Origin: Anaerolineales bacterium
Lineage (GTDB): Bacteria > Chloroflexota > Anaerolineae > 4572-78 > J111
Length of the DNA: 64,000 bases
Assembly (NCBI GenBank): GCA_015075185.1
Contig: JABTUW010000003.1
Location: 806,001 to 870,000 of the forward strand
Reading direction: 5' to 3'
Positions 35,997 through 43,703 of this stretch are shown piece by piece. The first letter of the stretch is position 1. Every line of letters begins with the position of its first letter. The notes beneath the pieces are model-generated. The model made no database searches and was not told where the DNA came from. It saw only the letters and a program-made list of their open reading frames with translations. The position numbers were made by a program, and so were the translations under genes.

Positions 35997-37976
35997 TTAG
36001 CTGGGATGCCGCCGAAGTATAGCCCAATACTTAAAAACTGCACTGCGCTGGTAGACCAGCCACTCGATCACCAGTAAAACTAACGCTCCAAAGGTCAGCG
36101 GCCGCCACCATTCTTGATAAGCCGGAGGAAGGGATGTCAAGGCAGGGTCAGACCCAGCCGGGTTGGTTAACCCTAGCTCAGAACGAGGGGCAATGGCCGA
36201 CTCTACTGGGTCGAAGAAATTGACCGCAAAACGGGCTGAGCTGACCATCCCGTCGGCTGACTCAAAGTTCACAGTGTATAGTCCAGGCTGGGACAGCGGC
36301 GGAAGGCTGGCCCGTCCTGCTTGAACCGGTAGAACGATATCAGGGCCAGCGGGGGGAGTCAATCGAACCTGCTCTATCGGGGCCGGGATGGAGAACGACA
36401 GTGCTTCGCCAGGAGCTAAGGCCGCAGGAATCAGCGCGCCGGGGCTGGGAGCCAGATAATTGACCAGATTTGCCATTAAGATTGGGAAGGCCGGGCGCAA
36501 GGGCAAATCGGATTGTTGCAGACTAAAAGCTAACACAGCAACACGGCGGCCTTCAACTTCTCCGGCCAGGAGCAGGGGGATGGAGGTTGGAAGGTTGGAG
36601 GAAATTTCGGTGGCAACGATAGTCCGGCTCCAGTTGGTTGGAGATAACACCGCAGTCGTGAGAATCTGAGTTGCAGACAAGTCTACATTTTTCAGAAGCG
36701 GATCATCTGCCTGGGCAGGTCGGAGTACAGGATTAGCTGTCTGGCCGGTCATGTCAAACATGCCGGGGACGGCTGCGGGTGGAGCAATGAAGAGCAAATG
36801 GCCGGGGGGGAGGTGATCGGGCACGGTGGAGTCGAAGATGTGGAGAGTGGGAGGTTGGAAGATTGGAGGATTGGAAGACTGGGATTTGTTGGATAGGCTG
36901 GCTGCCTGCCAATCTTCTGGGCTGATAACTGTTAGCTCAAGCCCAGAACTGAGCTGTTGATCCTTTAGCAAACCGAGTGCGGTTTGCAGGAAAAAATTGC
37001 CGGGTGTAATCAAGGTAGCCTGAACCGGCTCGGTGGAACGCACGACAGCCCAGGCCCGATCATCCAGAGTGAGGGCGTCGGTTTCAGCGGGAGTCAGGGC
37101 GGCCTCGACGGTTTGAGCCGAAGCGGGTAAATTTTCGAGGAACTGCTCGACGTGCCCGCCGGGCGGAACAGCCAGATCAAAGACGGTAAAGGGGCTGCCA
37201 TCCACATAAAGAACCAGCCGCCGCTGAGCCGGCTGCTGGCTGTAGTTGCTGACCTGAACAAAGACAGTTGCTGCGCCCTCACGATTTGGCGTAATGGAGA
37301 GAACACTGATAGCCTGGTTGGCTCCGTTCTGTCCTACCGGGACAAACCGCACCGATGCTGACAATCGCTCCGGCAACTGCACCACGCCATCAGACAGCAG
37401 CACAATTTCTGCACCTGGCTCGCGGGCGACAATGGCCTCGGCCAGAGCCAGGGCTGGGTCGAGGTTGCTGTTCAGAGCAGTGGTCTGAGCCGCCTCCAGA
37501 GCCTCTAACACCTGCCGCCGGTCCTGGCTGGCCGAGGCCGTGGTTTCCACTTCACCCCCGGCAGCAGCAAGGACGGTCACCCGGGCATTATCCGGCAGGT
37601 TGGCCACCAGATCACGGGCAGTGGCTCTGGCGGCATCGAGGCGAGTCTGGCCGTTTTCTCCGCCATCGGTGGCAGCCATGCTGGCAGAGGTATCAAGAAT
37701 AAGCACAGCCGCCTGCCCAGCCATCCCTTCTGCCGGAGTGGTCGGGCGAGCCAGGGCCAGAATGAGGAACAGCAGGAACAGGATCTGCAACAGCAGCAGG
37801 AGATTGCGGCGCAGTTTTTGCCAGGGGGCATTGGCCTCGACATCACGCACAAAACGCTGCCAAAGATAGGTGCTGGAAACAACGCGATCCTGGCGGCGAA
37901 GTTTGAGCAAATACAGGGCGATAATCGGCGGAATGAGGGCCAGCAGCAGCAGCGCCAGGGGAGATAAGAGAGTCAT
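35997..37976 (-). CDS. BatA-like VWA membrane protein
   Basis: 659 aa. Typical BatA N-terminus: LSPLALLLLALIPPIIALYL, YLWQRFVRDVEANAPWQKL and a second helix, then VWA with DTSAS MIDAS and EIVLLSDGVV. A long periplasmic/extracellular region and a C-terminal helix (FGALVLLVIEWLVYQ) follow. Two stretches (SNPPIFQPPTLHIFD and SSNLPTSIPLLL) are encoded by GGTTGGAA-type dispersed repeats. The ATG overlaps the DUF58 stop by four bases. It probably acts with the MoxR ATPase and DUF58 protein in assembling or remodelling an envelope complex. Confidence 0.85.
   Translation of the reverse strand: MTLLSPLALLLLALIPPIIALYLLKLRRQDRVVSSTYLWQRFVRDVEANAPWQKLRRNLLLLLQILFLLFLILALARPTTPAEGMAGQAAVLILDTSASMAATDGGENGQTRLDAARATARDLVANLPDNARVTVLAAAGGEVETTASASQDRRQVLEALEAAQTTALNSNLDPALALAEAIVAREPGAEIVLLSDGVVQLPERLSASVRFVPVGQNGANQAISVLSITPNREGAATVFVQVSNYSQQPAQRRLVLYVDGSPFTVFDLAVPPGGHVEQFLENLPASAQTVEAALTPAETDALTLDDRAWAVVRSTEPVQATLITPGNFFLQTALGLLKDQQLSSGLELTVISPEDWQAASLSNKSQSSNPPIFQPPTLHIFDSTVPDHLPPGHLLFIAPPAAVPGMFDMTGQTANPVLRPAQADDPLLKNVDLSATQILTTAVLSPTNWSRTIVATEISSNLPTSIPLLLAGEVEGRRVAVLAFSLQQSDLPLRPAFPILMANLVNYLAPSPGALIPAALAPGEALSFSIPAPIEQVRLTPPAGPDIVLPVQAGRASLPPLSQPGLYTVNFESADGMVSSARFAVNFFDPVESAIAPRSELGLTNPAGSDPALTSLPPAYQEWWRPLTFGALVLLVIEWLVYQRSAVFKYWAILRRHPS
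36582..36600. repeat. GGTTGGAA-type repeat inside the BatA-like gene
   Basis: GGAGGTTGGAAGGTTGGAG falls in frame and encodes SSNLPTS. A related stretch at 36849-36880 encodes SNPPIFQPPT. Both belong to the repeat family seen at 38925 and 41215. Confidence 0.6.
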
Positions 37977-38977
37977 TTCAAAAGCCCTCGCTGGCGTAAA
38001 AAGGCAAAGATAAATTCTTCAAAAGGAACGTCGGTGGTAATGGGCAGGTAGGTGATGCTGCGCTGGCTGGACCAGTTGCGGATTTCGGTCTGCCAGGCGG
38101 TCAAGCCCGCTTTGTAACGAGCCAACGCTTCATAATCGGCGGTAATCTCCACAGCCTGGCCGGTTTCAGCGTCGAGCAGGCGCAGGTCGCCGCTGAGGGG
38201 CGGATCTACTTCCTCAGGCGCGAGCAGATGGATCAGGCTGATTTCAAACCGGCGGGCAAGGAGGGCAGTCAGCGAGGAGGCAAGGAGACGAGGCGGCCAG
38301 GTAGGGGTTGGCGAGTTGGTGAGGCGAGGAGACGATGACTCGGCAGAGTCGAGTAGGTCGGAGAAGATGAGGAGCGGGCCGGGTTGGCGGGCCTGGGCGG
38401 CGTATTGGGCAAGGGCCTGAGCCAAATTTGTTGCGCGGGTAGCGGATAGTCCGGTCAGATAGTCGAACAGGGCAAAGGCTTGCTGGCGGCCGCGATGGGG
38501 TAAAAACGGGGTCTCCCCTACCCTATCACCGATGGTCGAAACGGTGACACGGTCCAAACTGGCCAGGGCAATATAGCCAAGCGCCGCCGCCGCCCGGCAA
38601 GCGTAGGTAAATTTGTGAGTGGGCTGACCGGTGCTTTCTTGGGGCCAGTTCATGGAAGAGCTAATGTCTATGAGAAAATGGACGGTCAGGTCTTGTTCCT
38701 CGACAAAGAGCTTGAGAAAGAACCGCTCCAGGCGGCCATAGGCGTTCCAATCCACCAGGCGAAAATCGTCGCCGGGGACATAATTGCGGTAATCGGCAAA
38801 TTCCACCGACTGGCCCCGTTTGGGGCTACGCCGTTCTCCCTGCCACTGGCCGCGTTGGGCTTGTTTGGCAATTAAGGTAAGAGATTCGAGTTTGCGAAGA
38901 AAAGACTCATCGAAGAGAGGGTTAGGAGGTTGGAAGGTTGGAAGGTTGGAAGGTTGGAAAGGTAAATTAGAAGTCAT
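37973..38977 (-). CDS. DUF58 domain protein
   Basis: 334 aa with the DUF58 signature YVPGDDFRLVDWNAYGR and the VWA-like LTVHFLIDISSSMNW. The first ~20 residues (NLPFQPSNLPTFQPPNP) come from a GGTTGGAA tandem repeat and are not part of the usual family N-terminus. A second odd insert, SSSPRLTNSPTPTWPP, also looks repeat-derived. DUF58 proteins are standard partners of MoxR ATPases. It overlaps both neighbours (11 bases with MoxR, 4 bases with BatA), so translation is coupled. Confidence 0.87.
   Translation of the reverse strand: MTSNLPFQPSNLPTFQPPNPLFDESFLRKLESLTLIAKQAQRGQWQGERRSPKRGQSVEFADYRNYVPGDDFRLVDWNAYGRLERFFLKLFVEEQDLTVHFLIDISSSMNWPQESTGQPTHKFTYACRAAAALGYIALASLDRVTVSTIGDRVGETPFLPHRGRQQAFALFDYLTGLSATRATNLAQALAQYAAQARQPGPLLIFSDLLDSAESSSPRLTNSPTPTWPPRLLASSLTALLARRFEISLIHLLAPEEVDPPLSGDLRLLDAETGQAVEITADYEALARYKAGLTAWQTEIRNWSSQRSITYLPITTDVPFEEFIFAFLRQRGLLK
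38925..38962. repeat. GGTTGGAA tandem repeat inside the DUF58 coding start
   Basis: Four to five near-perfect 8-base units, translated on the minus strand as the repeating peptide NLPTFQPS. Similar units occur in three other places of the same operon. Confidence 0.8.
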
Positions 38978-39959
38978 AAGGCTCCTGAGTTTCCAGAATC
39001 ACTTCCACTATCTTATCCGCCGTGACCCCCTCCGCCTGGGCCTCGAAGCCGAGAATGAGACGATGGCGCAGGACCGGTTTGGCAACACCGTGCAGGTCGT
39101 CCACGGCGACATTGTAGCGGCCGTCGAGCAGGGCAGTGATCTTTCCGGCCAGGATAAGGGCCTGCATGCCGCGTGGGCTGGCCCCGTAGCGCACGTAGCG
39201 ACGAACCTCCTCCGGGGCGTTGGGATCGTCGGGGTGGGTAGACCGGGTGAGACGGGCGGCGGCTTCGGTGACGTGCCGGGCGATGGGCACAGCGCGCGCC
39301 AGCTCCTGCATGGCGACAATGGTCGCTCCGTCGGCAACCGGGCTGAGGCGGGCCGCCGTTGTGCCGGTGGTGCGGTCGGCAATAACGACCAGTTCCTCGA
39401 TGCTGGGGTAAGGCACTTCGATTTTGAAGAAAAAACGGTCGAGTTGGGCTTCCGGCAGCGGGTAAGTCCCCTCCATTTCCAGCGGGTTTTGGGTAGCCAG
39501 CACAAAAAAGGGCGCTTCGAGCCGGTGGGTGGTCCGGGCGACGGTGACGCTTTTCTCCTGCATCGCTTCCAGCAGGGCCGACTGGGTTTTGGGCGTGGCC
39601 CGGTTGATCTCGTCGGCCAGGACCAGATTGGCGAAAATCGGCCCAGGCTCAAAACGGAAGGCCCGCCGCCCGCTGTCGTCCTCGCTGATGATGTGCGTAC
39701 CGACAATATCCGCCGGCATCAGGTCGGGAGTGAACTGGATGCGGCTGAAGCGGCAGTCAATCGCCTCGGCGATGGTGCGGACGAGCACGGTTTTACCCAG
39801 CCCCGGCACGCCTTCGAGCAGGGCATTGCCCCCGGCCAGCAGGGTAACGAGCGTCCCCCGGATCAAATCACGCTGGCCGACGATGATTTGGCCGACGGCC
39901 TCTTCGATGGTGGTGGCGGTCTTGCGGAATTCGTCGGGGGTTAGATTTGGCTGGGACAT
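38967..39959 (-). CDS. MoxR family AAA+ ATPase
   Basis: 330 aa. Walker A GVPGLGKT, Walker B LVLADEIN, sensor 1 ATQNPLEMEGTYPLPEAQLD, arginine-rich GASPRGMQALI near the C-terminus. MoxR ATPases act as chaperones that work on VWA proteins and their complexes. I choose the ATG at 39959 because GAGGAG lies 10 bases upstream; a GTG at 39977 overlaps the preceding stop and is the alternative. Followed with overlap by DUF58. Confidence 0.92.
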   Translation of the reverse strand: MSQPNLTPDEFRKTATTIEEAVGQIIVGQRDLIRGTLVTLLAGGNALLEGVPGLGKTVLVRTIAEAIDCRFSRIQFTPDLMPADIVGTHIISEDDSGRRAFRFEPGPIFANLVLADEINRATPKTQSALLEAMQEKSVTVARTTHRLEAPFFVLATQNPLEMEGTYPLPEAQLDRFFFKIEVPYPSIEELVVIADRTTGTTAARLSPVADGATIVAMQELARAVPIARHVTEAAARLTRSTHPDDPNAPEEVRRYVRYGASPRGMQALILAGKITALLDGRYNVAVDDLHGVAKPVLRHRLILGFEAQAEGVTADKIVEVILETQEPYDF

Positions 39960-39973
39960 ATTTGAAAAACTCC

Positions 39974-41587
39974 TCACTCCGGCGCGAGCTGCGAAAAATA
40001 ATCCCGCACCAAATCGCGCATGTCTGCCGGGATGTGCTCCTGCTCTATCGCTTCGGCGGCGGCGGCAGCGTAATTCTGGTAGACCTCACGGTATGGAACC
40101 AGGGATGGATTGGTCGCGCCCACCTGGGGTGACTGCTCTTCGCGGATGATGGTCTCGCCGGCCGAACCCTCCTGGCCAGCCACAAATTCGGATTCGCCGG
40201 TCAACTGCTGGCCCTGGCCAGGTGCGTAAACCTGCTCCGAGTCGGTGACCGTGGCCGCTTTGTTGGGCTGGGTGGGCGCGCCGGCCGCGCCGGTACGATT
40301 CGCGGCGGGGAGCTGGTCGGCGTTTGAGCCGCCACCACCGCCCACCTGCTGCCCCTGCCCTTGCCCCTGACCGGGCGCCTGGGCCTGTCCTTGACCTTGA
40401 CCCTGACCCCGGTTTTGCGCCAGGGCGCCCTGCTGGGCCAACTGCTGGCGGCTGTTTTCCAGTCGAGCCTGAGCCTGAGCCAGCGCCTGCTGCAGATCAT
40501 TGGCCTGATTAGCGCGAGCCAAGGCTCTTTGAGCCGCATCCGCAGCCTGGACGGCCTGTCCGACATCCCCGGCGCGGGCGGCCTGGGCCATGTCGAGTAG
40601 GCTCTCGGCCAGGCCGGCATCGGTGGGGGCGGCCTGAGCGGCCATGCTTTCGAGCGTCTGGGCCAATTCGGCTTGACTGGCTGCGTCCATTGCTCCCAGA
40701 GCAGCGGCTAACTCGGTCAGGGCGCTGGCCGCTTCGTTCAAATCGGTGCTCTGCTGGCTTTTGCCGCGAGCCAGAGCCGTCAACTGGGCGGCAAGTTGGG
40801 CAGCGGCATTTTGGCGCGCGGCGGCCTGGGGGTCTTGTAGCTGGCGGAGCTGCGCCTGCGCCGCAGCGAGATCGGCCAGGGCTTGCTCCAGGTCGCCGGG
40901 ATTAGCGGATAGTTCTTTCATCAGTTCGGCCAAGGCCCGCAGCGCTTCGGCGCGCTCCTCAGCAGTCGGATCGGTTGATTTCTCTAACTCGCGCCGGGCT
41001 TCTTCGACAGCCTCGGCTTGTTTTTGCGCGGCGGCCCGGATGGCCGCCTGTTGGGCCAGGATCGCGTCCATTGGGTTGGGGAGGAAGGCCAGGAGCAGGG
41101 TGACTGCCAGCAGTCCTCCCGCCCACCAGAGCGGGCGGCGGGGGATGTGCCAGGGCAGCATGGCGGGTGTCAGGCGTTGGGCTATGGACAGGGCATCGGC
41201 GAGTTGGAGGGTAAGGAGGTTGGAAGGTTGGAAAGTGGGGTTTTTTGCCCAATCTTCCAATCTTCCATTTTTTCGTTCTTCCAGTTCCAAGGCTGTGGCC
41301 AAACGATCTTTCAAGCGAAGCTCGCGGTCCAGGCGGCGCGCTGTTTGCCACGGAGTCAGTGGACGCAGTAAACTGTAGAGAGTCACGCCCAACAACCAGA
41401 TTTCGAGGGGCAAAGCGGCCCAGAGGTGACGGTCAGGTAAGGACCGCCAGCGAGCCGCCACCTCGATACAGACGGTCAGGAACAGGGCCGGTCCCAGGGC
41501 ATAAACGGCCAGCCTGAGGGCGTCGCGCCAGCGCAGGCGACGGCCCAGCCGGGTCAAGTGAGTATGGAGCCGCTGGCTATCACTCAT
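39974..41587 (-). CDS. membrane-anchored coiled-coil protein (DUF4175-like)
   Basis: 537 aa. Three membrane helices in the first 200 residues (ALRLAVYALGPALFLTVCIE; LWAALPLEIWLLGVTLYSLL; WWAGGLLAVTLLLAFLP), then a very long Ala/Gln/Glu coiled coil (residues ~200-400), a Gly-Gln repeat tract (NRGQGQGQGQAQAPGQGQGQ) and an acidic C-terminus (VPYREVYQNYAAAAAEAIEQ). The start at 41587 overlaps the ABC permease stop by 8 bases. A repeat-derived insert (NGRLEDWAKNPTFQPSNLLT) interrupts the region between helices. It resembles DUF4175-type proteins found in MoxR clusters. Confidence 0.75.
   Translation of the reverse strand: MSDSQRLHTHLTRLGRRLRWRDALRLAVYALGPALFLTVCIEVAARWRSLPDRHLWAALPLEIWLLGVTLYSLLRPLTPWQTARRLDRELRLKDRLATALELEERKNGRLEDWAKNPTFQPSNLLTLQLADALSIAQRLTPAMLPWHIPRRPLWWAGGLLAVTLLLAFLPNPMDAILAQQAAIRAAAQKQAEAVEEARRELEKSTDPTAEERAEALRALAELMKELSANPGDLEQALADLAAAQAQLRQLQDPQAAARQNAAAQLAAQLTALARGKSQQSTDLNEAASALTELAAALGAMDAASQAELAQTLESMAAQAAPTDAGLAESLLDMAQAARAGDVGQAVQAADAAQRALARANQANDLQQALAQAQARLENSRQQLAQQGALAQNRGQGQGQGQAQAPGQGQGQGQQVGGGGGSNADQLPAANRTGAAGAPTQPNKAATVTDSEQVYAPGQGQQLTGESEFVAGQEGSAGETIIREEQSPQVGATNPSLVPYREVYQNYAAAAAEAIEQEHIPADMRDLVRDYFSQLAPE
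41215..41280. repeat. dispersed TTGGAAG repeat with inverted arm, inside a gene
   Basis: GGTTGGAAGGTTGGAA followed after 19 bases by the inverse CCAATCTTCCAATCTTCC. The unit is in frame within the coiled-coil membrane protein. Confidence 0.7.
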
Positions 41588-42680
41588 CGGTGGGTTCCTC
41601 CGTGGGGATGGCCGCAGGTTCGGGAGGAGCGACCGGCACGGCGGGTGCGGAGAAGAAAGAAGGTACGGGCGTAGGAGTCGGAACGGGAGAAATCGGGTAA
41701 ATCGTTTCACGGATGTCTTTGAAAAAGATGGTTGTACCCAGGACAAGGTAAAGGCCGGCAATCAAGATCACCAGGCTCGTTCCCCGCCAGCCGATGCGCC
41801 AGGGCTGAACCGGCTTGACAAAGCGCGTGGCCAGCAAATAAAGGCCGGTGCTCAACACCAAGTCAAAGGCCAGGGTGTAATGCCACAGCGGGCGCAGCGA
41901 TTGAAGCTGGGCCGGGTCGCCCTCGATGATGCTGGGCCCCCAGCCGGCCAGCAGGCCAAAAAAGGTAGCTACGCCCGCCTGGCTGCCGCTGCTCGAGAGG
42001 ACCGACGCCAGCGCGCTAAACGGGTTCACCACCAAAATCCAACGCGGCGGGAAATCCTGGGTGATGACGCCGACAAAGATATAAACCACATAGGTGCCAA
42101 TAATGAAGAGCAAAACAGCCAGGTAACTCAAGACAATGGCCTGGATAGTCCGTTTGCGCCAGGCTGAACAAAACAGGCCGATCATGCCAAAAGTAACAGC
42201 CGTAGCCCAGACAATCAGGGCTGCCAGAAATAAATCAAGCGGAGCGACCCCGCCAAAGATAAAAACCAGGCTGACAATCGGCACAGCGGCAAACAACAGG
42301 AGAAAAATGTAGCCGGCGGTCGAAATGAGTTTACCAAATAGGATGGTGTGAGCAGCCAGCGGGGTAGCCTGCAACATTTCCAGGGTCAACCGTTCCTGCT
42401 CGCTGCTGATGGCCGTAGCCGTGAGGGCCGGGGTGAGAAAAGCCACAAAAAACAGGCTCAAATTGACGATGGCAGCATACAGCGCCTGGCCTACAAACGG
42501 ACTGAGCGGCATACCACCGGTGTAAGGCGGCGTAATGAGAATAAGCCGGTAGACGCCGTAGCTAAACAGGGCCAGGAAAACCAGGTAAGCCGTCAGCACG
42601 GCAAAGGCGCGCCAGCCCCGCATCCGCGAGCGGAATTCTTTGACCATGATCGGGTTGGGAGTGAAGCTAAGTCTTTGCAT
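41580..42680 (-). CDS. ABC-2 type transporter permease
   Basis: 366 aa with six to eight membrane helices (AVLTAYLVFLALFSYGVYRL; LFFVAFLTPALTATAISSEQ; YIFLLLFAAVPIVSLVFIFG; LVILIAGLYLVLGTTIFF). The ISSEQERLTLEMLQATPLA motif is characteristic of ABC-2 permeases that pair with the ATPase encoded upstream. The proline-rich C-terminus (PVPTPTPVPSFFSAPAVPVA) is unusual. Substrate unknown; the genomic partnership with MoxR/VWA proteins suggests export or assembly of an envelope component. Separated from the ATPase gene by 69 bases holding an inverted repeat. Confidence 0.85.
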   Translation of the reverse strand: MQRLSFTPNPIMVKEFRSRMRGWRAFAVLTAYLVFLALFSYGVYRLILITPPYTGGMPLSPFVGQALYAAIVNLSLFFVAFLTPALTATAISSEQERLTLEMLQATPLAAHTILFGKLISTAGYIFLLLFAAVPIVSLVFIFGGVAPLDLFLAALIVWATAVTFGMIGLFCSAWRKRTIQAIVLSYLAVLLFIIGTYVVYIFVGVITQDFPPRWILVVNPFSALASVLSSSGSQAGVATFFGLLAGWGPSIIEGDPAQLQSLRPLWHYTLAFDLVLSTGLYLLATRFVKPVQPWRIGWRGTSLVILIAGLYLVLGTTIFFKDIRETIYPISPVPTPTPVPSFFSAPAVPVAPPEPAAIPTEEPTDE

Positions 42681-42699
42681 CAGTCACCTATAAATGCCA

Positions 42700-42746
42700 G
42701 GGAGTAAGGAGTAGGAAGTAGGGAGTAGGGTCTTCTCCTTACTCCC
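42700..42746. repeat. GGGAGTAAGGAG inverted repeat between the ABC genes
   Basis: GGGAGTAAGGAG and CTCCTTACTCCC form a 12-bp stem with a 23-base loop of related GGGAGTAGG units. A dispersed repeat type that could stabilise or attenuate the operon RNA. Confidence 0.7.
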
Positions 42747-42749
42747 ATC

Positions 42750-43703
42750 CTATTTCACTTCACCGCTCGTAATTTGCATGAACACGGCCTCCAAATCGTT
42801 GATTTCTTCGCTGAAGTGGATGACGGGCAGCTTGTGCTCTACCAGGTGGGCCAGGAGACCGGCCAGGGCCGCGTCGTCGCCGCTAAAGTTGACCTGCCAG
42901 CCGTTTTCGTCGAGGCGATAATCGGTTACACCCAGATAGGTTTTCAGAACGGCTTCGACAGCCTGCGGGGCTGCCAGGGTGCGCAGGCAAAGCTGGCGGT
43001 GGCCGTGCTGCTCCTGGCTGATTTGCTGCGGCGGGCCATGGTACAGCAGACGGCCATGTTCGATGATGCCGACCTGGTTGCACATTTCGGCTAACTCGGT
43101 CAGGATATGGGAGCTGATAATAATGGTTTTGCCCAAGGCAGACAACTCTTTGAGCAGTTCGCGCATCTCGATACGTGCGCGGGGGTCCAGGCCGGAGGCC
43201 GGCTCATCCAGGAGCAAAATCTGCGGGTCGTGGACCAGGGCATGGGCCAGGCACAGGCGCTGACGCATACCCCGCGACAAACTCTCCACCCAGGCGTTGC
43301 GGCGCGAGGCCAGGTCAACCAGCTCCAACAGCTCGTTAACCACCCTGGTGCGCCGCCTGGCTTCGAGACGGTAGCAGCGGGCAAAAAAATCCAGATATTC
43401 CCAGACCTTCATATCTTCATAAACGCCAAAGAAATCGGGCATATAGCCGACCAGCCAGCGAGCCGCGCTGACGTCATGGCTGATGTCCTGGCCGTTGAGG
43501 CTGATCTGGCCACTGCTGGGTTCCAGTAAGCCGGCGAGCATGCGCAAGGTGGTTGTCTTGCCGGCTCCATTGGGGCCAATAAAGCCAAATAAAGCGCCTG
43601 CTTCAACCTGCAAGTCCAGATGATCCAGTGCGGTGAAACGGCCATAGCGTTTGGTCAATTGGCGCGTCTCGACAACGCGCTGAGGGGCAGCCGCCGGAGT
43701 CAT
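42750..43703 (-). CDS. ABC transporter ATP-binding protein
   Basis: 317 aa. Walker A GPNGAGKT, Q-loop region GYMPDFFGVYEDMKVWEYLD, signature VESLSRGMRQRLCLAHAL, Walker B ILLLDEPASGLDP, and H-loop IIISSHILTEL. The C-terminal extension (LRTLAAPQAVEAVLKTYLGV) is typical of ATPases of ABC-2 exporters. Four-base overlap with the upstream gene (ATGA). Works with the permease encoded next. Confidence 0.93.
   Translation of the reverse strand: MTPAAAPQRVVETRQLTKRYGRFTALDHLDLQVEAGALFGFIGPNGAGKTTTLRMLAGLLEPSSGQISLNGQDISHDVSAARWLVGYMPDFFGVYEDMKVWEYLDFFARCYRLEARRRTRVVNELLELVDLASRRNAWVESLSRGMRQRLCLAHALVHDPQILLLDEPASGLDPRARIEMRELLKELSALGKTIIISSHILTELAEMCNQVGIIEHGRLLYHGPPQQISQEQHGHRQLCLRTLAAPQAVEAVLKTYLGVTDYRLDENGWQVNFSGDDAALAGLLAHLVEHKLPVIHFSEEINDLEAVFMQITSGEVK

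Noticed and set aside
38820..39944. A 374-codon rightward frame
   Set aside because: Antisense to the MoxR gene, whose Walker motifs are unambiguous.
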